Positions 24,909 to 32,054 of a stretch of 32,637 bases of DNA are shown here, piece by piece (position 1 is the stretch's first letter; every line of letters starts with the position of its first letter). Source of the stretch: a bacterium (GTDB taxonomy: Bacteria; Actinomycetota; Acidimicrobiia; Spongiisociales; ZC4RG35). The translations under genes and the position numbers were made by a program. The stretch lies in contig JAHEDH010000022.1 of NCBI GenBank assembly GCA_024641285.1, forward strand, positions 1 to 32,637, written 5' to 3'. Under the pieces are notes generated by a model. The model made no database searches. It saw only the letters and a program-made list of their open reading frames with translations, and was not told the origin of the DNA.

Positions 24909-24914
24909 TAGGGT
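24909..24914 (+). promoter_or_regulatory. -10 element of the serine hydrolase gene
   Basis: TAGGGT lies 6 nt before an ATG at 24921, so transcription probably begins there. This sets the hydrolase start downstream of 24921, not at the GTG at 24860. Confidence 0.45.
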
Positions 24915-24920
24915 CGGCGC

Positions 24921-24950
24921 ATGCCCCGAACTCCACGGTCGCGCCCGTGA
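24921..24950 (+). CDS. Possible leaderless 9-codon upstream reading frame
   Basis: ATG at the predicted transcription start opens a frame encoding MPRTPRSRP, rich in Pro and Arg. Its TGA (24948-24950) overlaps the GTG start of the hydrolase (GTGA), so ribosomes that end here could begin the main gene, which has no ribosome site of its own. It may be chance. Confidence 0.3.
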   Translation: MPRTPRSRP

Positions 24951-26158
24951 CAGACCTCGACATCGGAGGATTCGCCCACCCAGGATTCGAGGCGGTTCGC
25001 GATGCATTCGAGGCGAACTTCCGCAGCGGTGAAGAAGTCGGGGCTGCTTGCGCCGTGGTCGTCGACAACGAACTCGTGGTCGACCTCTGGGCAGGGATGG
25101 CCGACCCCAAGACCGGCAGACCATGGCGTAGGGACACCCTCGTCAACATGTTCTCGACCACCAAGGGGCTCTCGGCCCTCACGGTCGCCCATGCCCACTC
25201 ACGGGGGCTCTTCGATTACGACGAACCGGTGGCCACGTACTGGCCGGAGTTCGCCGCCAAAGACAAGGGCGACATCACGGTGCGGACATTGCTGTCCCAT
25301 CAGGCAGGACTGTGCGCAATCGACGAGCGGATGGACATCGGGACCCTCGCCGATCCCGAGAAGGTCGCTTCGGCGATCGGGAAACAGGCTCCCGCTTGGG
25401 AACCGGGACGCCGTCACGGATATCACGGCATCACGCTCGGCTGGTACGAGTCGGAGTTGATCCGGCGAACCGACCCACTTCACAGAACGGTCGGGCGCTA
25501 CTTCGCGGACGAGATCGCCGCCCCGCTCGGACTGGACTTCCACATCGGGCTTCCCGATGAGATCCCCGAAGACCGGCTGGCCCGCATCATGGGCGACTGG
25601 TATCGCATCAAGATGATCGCCAACATCCGGACGCTGCCGACGGAATTCGTCAAGAACTTCCTCAACCCGAGATCCATCACAGCCCGGAGCTTCGCCAATC
25701 CGAAGGTCCTCGGCCAGCCGATCAGGTACAACGACCGCGACGTGAGGCGGATCGAACTCCCGGCGTCGAACGGGACCGGCACCGCCCGCAGTGTCGCCAT
25801 CGCCTACGGCGAGTTCGCCACCGGAGGGCACAGCCTGGGAATCGACGCGGCCACGCTCGCCACCATGACCGAGCCCGCAACGCCGCCGATCGATGGCACC
25901 CACGACCAGGTGCTCCACATGACCACGGCGTTCTCGCTCGGGCTCTGCAAGCCGTGGCCGGGATTCGAGTTCGGCTCACCTTCGGCGTTCGGAACACCCG
26001 GCGCGGGCGGTTCGATGGGATTCGCAGACCCGGAGTCGAAGATGGGGTTCTGTTACGCCATGAACCGGATGGGTTTCCATCTCGTGGACGACCCACGAGA
26101 GGTGAGGATTCGCCATGCCGCGCAGGATGCCGCACGCCGGCATCTCGGCGCCTCCTGA
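24947..26158 (+). CDS. Beta-lactamase-fold serine hydrolase (EstB/class C-like)
   Basis: The 403-residue protein has the Ser-x-x-Lys catalytic motif at Ser70-Thr-Thr-Lys73 (FSTTKG), the tyrosine motif at Tyr159 (YHGITLGW, as in EstB-type esterases, where YxN is relaxed) and a late GTPGAGGSMGFADPE segment replacing the KTG box. This points to an esterase, lactonase or peptidase, not a true beta-lactamase. No signal peptide is seen with the chosen start, so it should be cytoplasmic. GTG at 24947 is chosen from the promoter position and because the family sequence (GFAHPGFEAVRDAF) starts there; a GTG at 24860 would add 29 unconserved residues. Confidence 0.9.
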   Translation: MTDLDIGGFAHPGFEAVRDAFEANFRSGEEVGAACAVVVDNELVVDLWAGMADPKTGRPWRRDTLVNMFSTTKGLSALTVAHAHSRGLFDYDEPVATYWPEFAAKDKGDITVRTLLSHQAGLCAIDERMDIGTLADPEKVASAIGKQAPAWEPGRRHGYHGITLGWYESELIRRTDPLHRTVGRYFADEIAAPLGLDFHIGLPDEIPEDRLARIMGDWYRIKMIANIRTLPTEFVKNFLNPRSITARSFANPKVLGQPIRYNDRDVRRIELPASNGTGTARSVAIAYGEFATGGHSLGIDAATLATMTEPATPPIDGTHDQVLHMTTAFSLGLCKPWPGFEFGSPSAFGTPGAGGSMGFADPESKMGFCYAMNRMGFHLVDDPREVRIRHAAQDAARRHLGAS

Positions 26159-26183
26159 GGCTGCGACCGGAACCGCTGCCGAA

Positions 26184-26384
26184 TCAGTCCAGCGTGTACT
26201 CCTCGATCCCATCGGAGCGGTCGCACCAACGACATGTGATGGACTCGATGTCCTGTTCGAGGATCTCTTCGGTCTCGATCTCGAGGTCACCACCGAGGGT
26301 GTAATGGTGGAAGCGCTTGCGGCGCACCGAATCCACGACATCGAATCTGGTCCTGTTCCCGCAGTGTCGACACCGGTACGCCAT
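26184..26384 (-). CDS. Small zinc-ribbon protein
   Basis: The 66-residue protein has two CxxC knuckles, Cys5-x2-Cys8 (YRCRHCGNRTRF) and Cys51-x2-Cys54 (TCRWCDRSDG), separated by a charged segment with FHHYTLGG and an acidic stretch. This is a treble-clef or zinc-ribbon design. I do not know its role. The ATG at 26384 is preceded by TACGAT 7 nt upstream (26397-26392), so a leaderless transcript is likely. It is convergent with the serine hydrolase, 25 nt away. Confidence 0.7.
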   Translation of the reverse strand: MAYRCRHCGNRTRFDVVDSVRRKRFHHYTLGGDLEIETEEILEQDIESITCRWCDRSDGIEEYTLD

Positions 26385-26445
26385 CCGACGGATCGTACCC
26401 AACGCGGGCGCGTGCCTGGTTCACCCGCCGCCTGCGGGGCGGCTC

Positions 26446-26763
26446 TCAGTCGCTCTCGTCTCCGACCCCGTCGTCCTCGGAGCCGACCACGGCGAATCCC
26501 TCGTCGAGCTGGACGTCGACCTGGGTGCCGTCGTCGCGGGTCACCTCGACCTCGTAGTAGCTGTCCTCGTCGCCGACCTCGGTGGCGGTGACCCGTCCTT
26601 CGCCGATGTACGTCAAGGCGACTTCGCTGGCTCGATCGAACGCGGCGCCGGTGATCGGGGTGTCGATCTCACCGGCGGCCGCTCCGGCAACGCCGCTCAG
26701 AGGGATCGCCCCCGCAACTGCAACAGCGGCCACACCGAGCATCACCTTCGTCTTCGTCTGCAC
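26446..26763 (-). CDS. Secreted PepSY-domain protein
   Basis: The 105-residue protein has an N-terminal hydrophobic signal segment (MLGVAAVAVAGAIPLSGVAGA) and one PepSY-like unit (about 42-95: FDRASEVALTYIGEGRVTATEV...YYEVEVTRDDGTQVDVQLDEGFAVV), the form of small extracytoplasmic PepSY proteins thought to modulate proteases or signalling at the envelope. I chose GTG at 26763 because AGAGGAGG lies 7 nt before it; ATG codons upstream lie before this ribosome site. It diverges from a two-component system and probably shares its control region. Confidence 0.82.
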   Translation of the reverse strand: MQTKTKVMLGVAAVAVAGAIPLSGVAGAAAGEIDTPITGAAFDRASEVALTYIGEGRVTATEVGDEDSYYEVEVTRDDGTQVDVQLDEGFAVVGSEDDGVGDESD

Positions 26764-26823
26764 TTCGAACCTCCTCTGCATTCCGCCGGTTGGCGTCATC
26801 GGCATCAACGTACGCCACGAGTA

Positions 26824-26879
26824 CTGACAGCCTCCTGACTGCCGGCGGGTGGTTCAGCGAAGAGTCAGGTTGGGGTCAG
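26824..26879. promoter_or_regulatory. Paired OmpR-type operators between PepSY gene and two-component system
   Basis: GTCAG occurs twice 11 bp apart on the plus strand (26864-26868 and 26875-26879) and twice 11 bp apart on the minus strand (as CTGAC, 26824-26828 and 26835-26839). Both pairs extend to AGTCAGG on their own strand. An 11-bp direct repeat is the usual site for an OmpR/PhoB-type dimer. One pair faces the regulator gene at about -39 to -24, the other faces the PepSY gene. Confidence 0.6.
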
Positions 26880-26889
26880 CCGCGTCTGG

Positions 26890-26895
26890 GACAAT
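26890..26895 (+). promoter_or_regulatory. -10 element of the response regulator gene
   Basis: GACAAT lies 7 nt before the ATG at 26903, directly after the operator pair, and suggests a leaderless transcript controlled by that operator. Confidence 0.45.
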
Positions 26896-26902
26896 GCGAA
26901 CC

Positions 26903-27580
26903 ATGAAGGTGCTGGTGGTCGAAGACGACAAGCGAATCGCAGCCGCCGTCAAACGCGGTCTGGAGACGGAGGGATTCACCGTCGACGTTGCGTTGACCGG
27001 CACAGACGGCCTGTGGCTGGCGACCGAGGGCACCTACGACGTGATCGTGCTCGACATCATGCTCCCCGGCCGCAATGGCTACCAGATCTGCGCCGACCTC
27101 AGGGACGCCGGCAACTGGACGCCCATCATCATGCTCACCGCCAAGAGCGGGGAACTGGACGAAGCCGAAGCGCTCGACACCGGGGCAGACGACTATCTCA
27201 CGAAGCCGTTCTCGTTCGCGGTGTTGGTCGCTCGCATCCGGGCGCTGCTGCGGCGATCGGCTGGGCGAGACCCGGCCCCACTCGCTGCCGGCGACCTCCG
27301 CATCGATCCACCGCAACGAAGGGTCTGGCGAGGTGAGACCGAGATCGATCTGACCGCCAGGCAGTTCGACGTGTTGGAGTTCATGATGCGTCGGGCGGGC
27401 GACGTGCTCTCCAAGACCGAGATCGTCAACGGTGTGTGGGAGTACGGCTTCGACGGCGACCTCAACATCGTCGAGGTCTACATCCGTCGACTCCGGACGA
27501 GGATCGACGAGCCTTTCGACCGGCACACCATCGAAACGGTGCGAGGAGTCGGATACCGGCTGCATCCGGAGGGCGGATGA
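26903..27580 (+). CDS. OmpR/PhoB-family response regulator
   Basis: The 225-residue protein has a receiver domain (1-115) with the acidic pocket Glu7-Asp8-Asp9, phospho-acceptor Asp51 (VLDIMLPGRNG), Thr79 and Lys101 (LTKPF), and a winged-helix DNA-binding domain (about 128-222, with LTARQFDVLEFMMRRAG and VEVYIRRLRTRID...TVRGVGYRL). MKVLVVEDD is the family start, so ATG 26903 is preferred over an in-frame ATG three codons earlier. It overlaps the kinase gene (ATGA). It probably controls itself and the divergent PepSY gene through the 11-bp repeats. Confidence 0.95.
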   Translation: MKVLVVEDDKRIAAAVKRGLETEGFTVDVALTGTDGLWLATEGTYDVIVLDIMLPGRNGYQICADLRDAGNWTPIIMLTAKSGELDEAEALDTGADDYLTKPFSFAVLVARIRALLRRSAGRDPAPLAAGDLRIDPPQRRVWRGETEIDLTARQFDVLEFMMRRAGDVLSKTEIVNGVWEYGFDGDLNIVEVYIRRLRTRIDEPFDRHTIETVRGVGYRLHPEGG

Positions 27581-28902
27581 ACAGGTCGGGCCTGCGCCTC
27601 CGCGTGACCCTCTCGGCGGTCGCGGCGACGACGTTGGTGCTCATCGCCGGCTCGGCCGCCCTCGTCGCATTCCAGCGCGCCGGCCTGACCTCGACGCTGG
27701 ATGCCGCACTCACCCAACGGGCCGCTGACGTGGCCGTCCAACTCGAACGGTTCGGCACGGATGTGGAGACCGGCGACACTCCGGAGCAATTCGTCCAACT
27801 GGTCAGCCCCGACGGGACGGTCCTGGCTTCCAGCCCGAACCTCACAGGAGCCGGGCCGCTGGACCTCGGAGGTGCACTCGACGGCGTCGACCGGATCCGC
27901 ACCGTCGAGGGACTGCCGGTCGACGACGACTCGTTCCGAGTGCTTTCTCGCAGGATCGATGGACTCGGCACGCTTCATGTCGGGACGAGCGCCGATGTCA
28001 TCGGAGAGAGCGTCTCCGCGCTCTTTGGTGGCCTCGCCATCACGCTGCCGATCCTCGACGTCGCTCTGGCAGCCCTGACATGGATCTTCGTCGGAAGGAC
28101 GCTCCGCCCGGTGCAGGCGATCACCGACGAGGTCGACGCCATCGGGGCGACCGAGCTGACGAGACGCGTCCCCCATCCCGGCACCAATGACGAGATCGGC
28201 CGCCTCGCCGACACCGTCAACCGCATGCTGGGGCGCCTCGAGCGGGCGAACGACAGGCAGCGTCGTTTCGTCGCCGACGCCTCACACGAGCTTCGGAGCC
28301 CACTCACCCGCATGCGCACGTCGCTCGAGGTCGAGCTCGCCGACCCCCAGAACACCGACCGAGCGCTACGAGAGGCCCTCGGCCAGGTGCTCGAGATGCA
28401 GGAGTTGACCGAGGACCTCCTCCAACTGGCGCGCGCCGAGGAGGGGCTCGATCTGTACCGGCCGGGACCGATCGACCTCGATGACGTCGTGCTCCGCGAG
28501 TTGGACCGGCTCGTCAGCCGAGGTCGGGTCGGGATCGACCGATCCGGACTGTCGGCCGCCCACGTCCGAGGAGACCGAGCCCAACTCACTCGACTCGTTC
28601 GGAACCTGCTCGACAACGCCGAGCGGCACGCCGAATCCACGGTGGGGGTGTCCTTGCGGGAGGATGCCGGCGATGCCGTCCTCGTCGTGAGCGACGATGG
28701 CCCCGGGGTGCCCTCGGAAGCTGCCGAGACGATCTTCGAGCGGTTCGGCAGGGCCGACCCGTCGCGGGCGGTCGACACCGGCGGAGCCGGACTCGGACTC
28801 GCCATCGCCCGCGAGATCGCTGAGCGGCACGACGGGTCGCTCCTGCTCCTGTCGAACGTGTCCGGGGCATCCTTCGAGCTGCGGATCCCGGCCGCCAGCT
28901 GA
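27577..28902 (+). CDS. Membrane sensor histidine kinase
   Basis: The 441-residue kinase has two membrane helices (about 10-32 and 150-172) around an extracellular sensor of roughly 115 residues, then HAMP (173-225), HisKA with the phospho-accepting His237 (DASHELRSPLTRM) and HATPase_c with the N box RNLLDN (342-347), G1 DDGPGVP, F box IFERFGR and G2 GGAGLGLAI. It should phosphorylate the response regulator to which it is fused by an ATGA overlap. The sensed signal is unknown; the neighbouring PepSY protein and lipoprotein suggest an envelope signal. Confidence 0.95.
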   Translation: MNRSGLRLRVTLSAVAATTLVLIAGSAALVAFQRAGLTSTLDAALTQRAADVAVQLERFGTDVETGDTPEQFVQLVSPDGTVLASSPNLTGAGPLDLGGALDGVDRIRTVEGLPVDDDSFRVLSRRIDGLGTLHVGTSADVIGESVSALFGGLAITLPILDVALAALTWIFVGRTLRPVQAITDEVDAIGATELTRRVPHPGTNDEIGRLADTVNRMLGRLERANDRQRRFVADASHELRSPLTRMRTSLEVELADPQNTDRALREALGQVLEMQELTEDLLQLARAEEGLDLYRPGPIDLDDVVLRELDRLVSRGRVGIDRSGLSAAHVRGDRAQLTRLVRNLLDNAERHAESTVGVSLREDAGDAVLVVSDDGPGVPSEAAETIFERFGRADPSRAVDTGGAGLGLAIAREIAERHDGSLLLLSNVSGASFELRIPAAS

Positions 28903-28932
28903 ACGACGACTGACGGGTCAGGCGCCGTTCAG
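28899..28932 (+). terminator. Hairpin at the end of the histidine kinase gene
   Basis: CTGAACG (28899-28905) and CGTTCAG (28926-28932) enclose an inner CTGA/TCAG stem. The hairpin starts over the stop codon and has no T tract, so it may weaken read-through to the lipoprotein gene, or protect the 3' end. Confidence 0.35.
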
Positions 28933-28979
28933 GCCGGGAGAGCGAAGGTGGCGGTCATCGCATCTGAGAGGGAGCCACA

Positions 28980-29774
28980 ATGCGCAATCGTTGGATAGCA
29001 ACAGGGATCATCATCGGGCTGCTCGGCTCGTGCAGCGCCACCGGCGCTCGTCTCGACACCACGGGGCCTGCGACCACGGAGACCGACTGCCCACATGACG
29101 GCGAACCGATGGCCGCCGCCAAGCTGTACATCGAGCACAACGTGACAGACGCCGACACCGGCGTCCACGGGCTCTTCGGCGGTGACGGGTGGGAGCTGTT
29201 CTGCCTGCGCAGTCCATCCGGTGAGCTGCTGCTCCGGGTGACGCCGAACGGGCCGCTCGGAGAGCTCGGTCTGGCCGATCTGTTCTTCGAGTCCCGTGAG
29301 CCACCCAACAACGAGTACCCGATCGATCAGCTCCGCGAGCGGTTCCCTGCCGGCACCTACGAAGCGTCCGGGATCGATGTCGAAGGCACGAACTGGGTCG
29401 GCTCGGCGCGCTTCACACACGCGATCCCAGCCGCTCCGATCATCACGGCCCCGGAATTGAGCGACGACGAGGAGCAGATCGACAGTCTCGTGAACGCCGG
29501 ATCCCCCTCGGTGGAATGGCAGTCGGTCACTTCCGATCTCTCGGGAGCAGCGATCGAGATCACGGGTTACGAGGTGATCATCACCTCGATCGACGATGAG
29601 GACCCCGACGGATGGTCCGTGCCGGTCTTCGACATCCACGTGCCCTCGACGACCACGTCGGTGGTCGTACCCGACGGATTCCTCTCTTCGGGCACGTCCT
29701 ACGAGCTCGAGGTCCTCGCTCTCGAGCCGAGTGGCAATCAGACGATCAGCGTCGGATTCTTCCGAGTGCCTTAA
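28980..29774 (+). CDS. Lipoprotein with fibronectin III-like C-terminal domain
   Basis: The 264-residue protein has a short lipoprotein signal ending LLGSC (Cys18), then a domain of about 125 residues containing two more cysteines (TDCPHDG and LFCLRS) that I do not recognise, and a C-terminal segment (about 150-264) with the strand pattern of a fibronectin type III domain (PSVEWQSV, ITGYEVIIT, SGTSYELEVLALEPSGNQT). It should be on the outer membrane face and bind something there. GAGAGGGAG precedes the ATG. It follows the kinase by 77 nt and may belong to its regulon. Confidence 0.85.
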   Translation: MRNRWIATGIIIGLLGSCSATGARLDTTGPATTETDCPHDGEPMAAAKLYIEHNVTDADTGVHGLFGGDGWELFCLRSPSGELLLRVTPNGPLGELGLADLFFESREPPNNEYPIDQLRERFPAGTYEASGIDVEGTNWVGSARFTHAIPAAPIITAPELSDDEEQIDSLVNAGSPSVEWQSVTSDLSGAAIEITGYEVIITSIDDEDPDGWSVPVFDIHVPSTTTSVVVPDGFLSSGTSYELEVLALEPSGNQTISVGFFRVP

Positions 29775-29920
29775 CGTTCGACGACCGCCTTCCGATGCGG
29801 ACCGGGGTCGGACGGCCAACCGCGACTTCGGCCGGGCCCGTTGCAGGGGTGTATGCGCCCCGTTCGTCTGCGCAGGGACCTTCCATCACGGCGCGGTGCA
29901 CATCGACCGCAATGGCGGGC

Positions 29921-29926
29921 TAGTTT
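29921..29926 (+). promoter_or_regulatory. -10 element of the cupin gene
   Basis: TAGTTT lies 6 nt before the ATG at 29933, giving another likely leaderless transcript. The 146 nt before it hold no gene that I can see. Confidence 0.5.
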
Positions 29927-29932
29927 CCAGGG

Positions 29933-30307
29933 ATGCCGTCCGTCATCCCGTTCTCCGAGCTTCCGAAGATCCGATCGACCAGAGACAACCGCGATCGAGT
30001 CGATCTGATCACCGCAGATCTGTTCGGGACGACGGACATCAAAGCCGACCACATCACCTATCACCCCGGTGACAGCGCAGCCGCCCACTACCACGTGGGT
30101 TCGAAGCACTTCTTCTTCGTCGACTCCGGAACCGGCGTCCTCCATCTCGACGACCGGACGTACACGCTGAACGCAGGTGACGTCGCTCTCGCCGACGACG
30201 GCGAGGTCCATTGGTTCGAGAACAGCAGTGACGGCGACTTCTCGTTCTACGAGTTGTGGGTGCCGGCACCGACCGAGACGATCTGGGTCGTCGCCGACGA
30301 CATATGA
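29933..30307 (+). CDS. Single-domain cupin protein
   Basis: The 124-residue protein is one cupin_2 beta barrel: motif 1 GDSAAAHYHVGSKHFFFVDSG with His52, His54 and His59, and motif 2 LNAGDVALADDGEVHWFEN with His93. The usual Glu ligand of motif 1 is absent (Lys58/His59 stand near it), so an all-His metal site is likely. Such cupins may be sugar-epimerising, dioxygenase-like or small-molecule sensing; the substrate is unknown. It is convergent with the PEP-synthase-like gene. Confidence 0.88.
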   Translation: MPSVIPFSELPKIRSTRDNRDRVDLITADLFGTTDIKADHITYHPGDSAAAHYHVGSKHFFFVDSGTGVLHLDDRTYTLNAGDVALADDGEVHWFENSSDGDFSFYELWVPAPTETIWVVADDI

Positions 30308-30320
30308 ACGTGGGAACCTG

Positions 30321-30338
30321 CGACGTGAGTTCACGTCG
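30321..30338. repeat. 18-bp inverted repeat
   Basis: CGACGTGA-GT-TCACGTCG is a perfect 8-bp inverted repeat 13 nt after the cupin stop, between convergent genes. It may form a hairpin or be a dyad protein site. Confidence 0.5.
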
Positions 30339-30357
30339 ATCACCAGACGATCACAAC

Positions 30358-30378
30358 GGGATCTGACGGATCCCTTCT
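30358..30378 (+). terminator. Terminator of the cupin gene
   Basis: GGGATC-TGACG-GATCCC (30358-30374) is followed by TTCTT, the form of a modest Rho-independent terminator before the opposed gene that ends at 30383. Confidence 0.55.
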
Positions 30379-30382
30379 TGGA

Positions 30383-32050
30383 TCACCATGGCATGGCCCA
30401 CAGACGGCCGTCGTTGCCATCGACCGCGATCGAGAACGTTCCGGATGCAGTCGCCAGATCGGTACCGAGGATGCCTTCGAGGTCGACAGAGGTGATCGCC
30501 GGGATCGCCAAGGCCCGCGCCGACTCGAACAGATGTGCAGCCGGCCCTCCCCCGGTCGTGATCAATGCCGATGCATCCCACAACAGCGGAGCAAGCTTCG
30601 GCGTGGGTCGCAATCCCACCACCACGTCACGGGGCCGGAAACTCAGTGCAGTCGTGGGGTCATCGACGAAGCAGAGCCTGCCGACACCGATCCCCGATGC
30701 CGCCGCCACGCCCTGGGCCTCCTGACCCTGGGCCACGACGACCGCCGCGTCGAACGGCTCCCACCGATCGAATCCGATCCTCGACCGCATCTCCTTCGCC
30801 CGCCCGGCGCGAATGACGTCACTGATCTCCCGCGAGGTGAGATGCCACGCCTGGTCGGGCCGGCCAACGGCACCCATCTCGACCATCGCCAGCCTCACAC
30901 GGGCCAGGAGCGACAGGATCGAGCGGCCGCGCTCGACGTCCGCCGGCCGCAGCGACTCCAGAGCGCGCACGGCGGTCAGGGGCTCATCACCTCGCAGGCC
31001 CCGGACGGCGGCAGCGGCCTCGTCCAGCGAGTCGGCCTTGCGCCCTCCCCAGACCTCCGCGATGAGCGCCCGGGATTGCTGCACGGCAGCGAGAAGCGCC
31101 TCGCGGGGGTCGGTGTCGGCAGGCTCGGCGTCGTCGAGAAAGCCCCCGGTGTTCGCCAGTGCCCACGGCAGGACGAGCTCCTCGCCGAGCGGGCCCGGAT
31201 ACCTGCGGACGAGCCGCGCCGCTTCACCGATCTCCGGCCGTGAGAATGCCTCGGGCACCGCCAGCGTCGACTTCTCCCGGGGCTCGACGCGACCCAACTG
31301 GAGAAGTGTCACGTTCCCGCCCACTACCGCCCACTCGCAGGTGTTCGCCCCGATCCTCCTGTCGGCGGCCAGGAGTGTTTCGGCGACCGAACGCACGACG
31401 GACTCTCCGATGGTCGAGACGGCAGCTTCGCCCTTGACGACGCCTTCCGCCGTCACCTGGGCGTGCAGTCCCGGGTCCCAGCCCTGCACAAGCGGAACCG
31501 GCGAGCCGACCACACCGATCACGGAGACCTCGCCGTCCACCAGGCGGGCGACGCCCCCGAAGTCCGGTGTCAATGCCGGCTGGATCAAAACGGCCATCGG
31601 GGCAGATCCCGGATCGATCCCGGTCGCCTCGTAACGTTCCAGGGTGTGCACCGTGAAGGCCGACGCCCAGCAGCCGCGCACGCCGACCGGCGTCTCTTCC
31701 GGGCTGAGGTCGAGGTACGAGGTGAAGGCTCCGGACCATTCGCCTCCCCCTTCCAGAATGCTGGACGATCGCACCACGAGCGTCTCGCCAAGCGTCGCAG
31801 CCGAGGACACCACCGCCTCGGCGAGGTCGTCGGGGAGCGCCGCTTGGCTGATCGCGAGGCGGGCGCCGCCAGAACCGCGCTGTTCCATGACCTCCCTCCC
31901 CCGCTCCATGGCCGGTCGAGACAGCACGGAGGGAACCACCACACCCGGAAGTACGGGAAGGCCGGCGCGAAGACCCCGGGCCAACCACGACGCCTTCGCG
32001 CCTGTCAGCCCGGGGTCCTCTGCTCGTTCGTCGTCGAGGTCGAGCAGCAC
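30383..32050 (-). CDS. PEP synthase/PPDK-like protein with ATP-binding and phosphohistidine domains
   Basis: The 555-residue protein starts like the pyruvate-phosphate-dikinase ATP-binding domain (LTGAKASWLARGLRAGLPVLPGVVV, in part; Arg94-Ser-Ser in LVVRSSS), has a middle region with AWHLTSREISDVI and ends with a PEP-utiliser swivelling domain: TTGGGPAAHLFESARALAIP with His506 in the phosphohistidine position. It lacks the PEP/pyruvate-binding TIM barrel of PEP synthase. The order ATP-grasp, linker, His domain is that of rifampicin phosphotransferase-like and other stand-alone phosphotransferases, though it is shorter (those are near 860). Substrate unknown. GTG at 32050 lies 4 nt after the stop of the M24 gene. 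Confidence 0.82.
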   Translation of the reverse strand: MLLDLDDERAEDPGLTGAKASWLARGLRAGLPVLPGVVVPSVLSRPAMERGREVMEQRGSGGARLAISQAALPDDLAEAVVSSAATLGETLVVRSSSILEGGGEWSGAFTSYLDLSPEETPVGVRGCWASAFTVHTLERYEATGIDPGSAPMAVLIQPALTPDFGGVARLVDGEVSVIGVVGSPVPLVQGWDPGLHAQVTAEGVVKGEAAVSTIGESVVRSVAETLLAADRRIGANTCEWAVVGGNVTLLQLGRVEPREKSTLAVPEAFSRPEIGEAARLVRRYPGPLGEELVLPWALANTGGFLDDAEPADTDPREALLAAVQQSRALIAEVWGGRKADSLDEAAAAVRGLRGDEPLTAVRALESLRPADVERGRSILSLLARVRLAMVEMGAVGRPDQAWHLTSREISDVIRAGRAKEMRSRIGFDRWEPFDAAVVVAQGQEAQGVAAASGIGVGRLCFVDDPTTALSFRPRDVVVGLRPTPKLAPLLWDASALITTGGGPAAHLFESARALAIPAITSVDLEGILGTDLATASGTFSIAVDGNDGRLWAMPW

Positions 32051-32054
32051 CCGG

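Noticed and set aside
23076-25124. Minus-strand frame of 682 codons
   Set aside because: It runs out of phase through the MFS and selenoprotein genes and is Arg-rich without family features.
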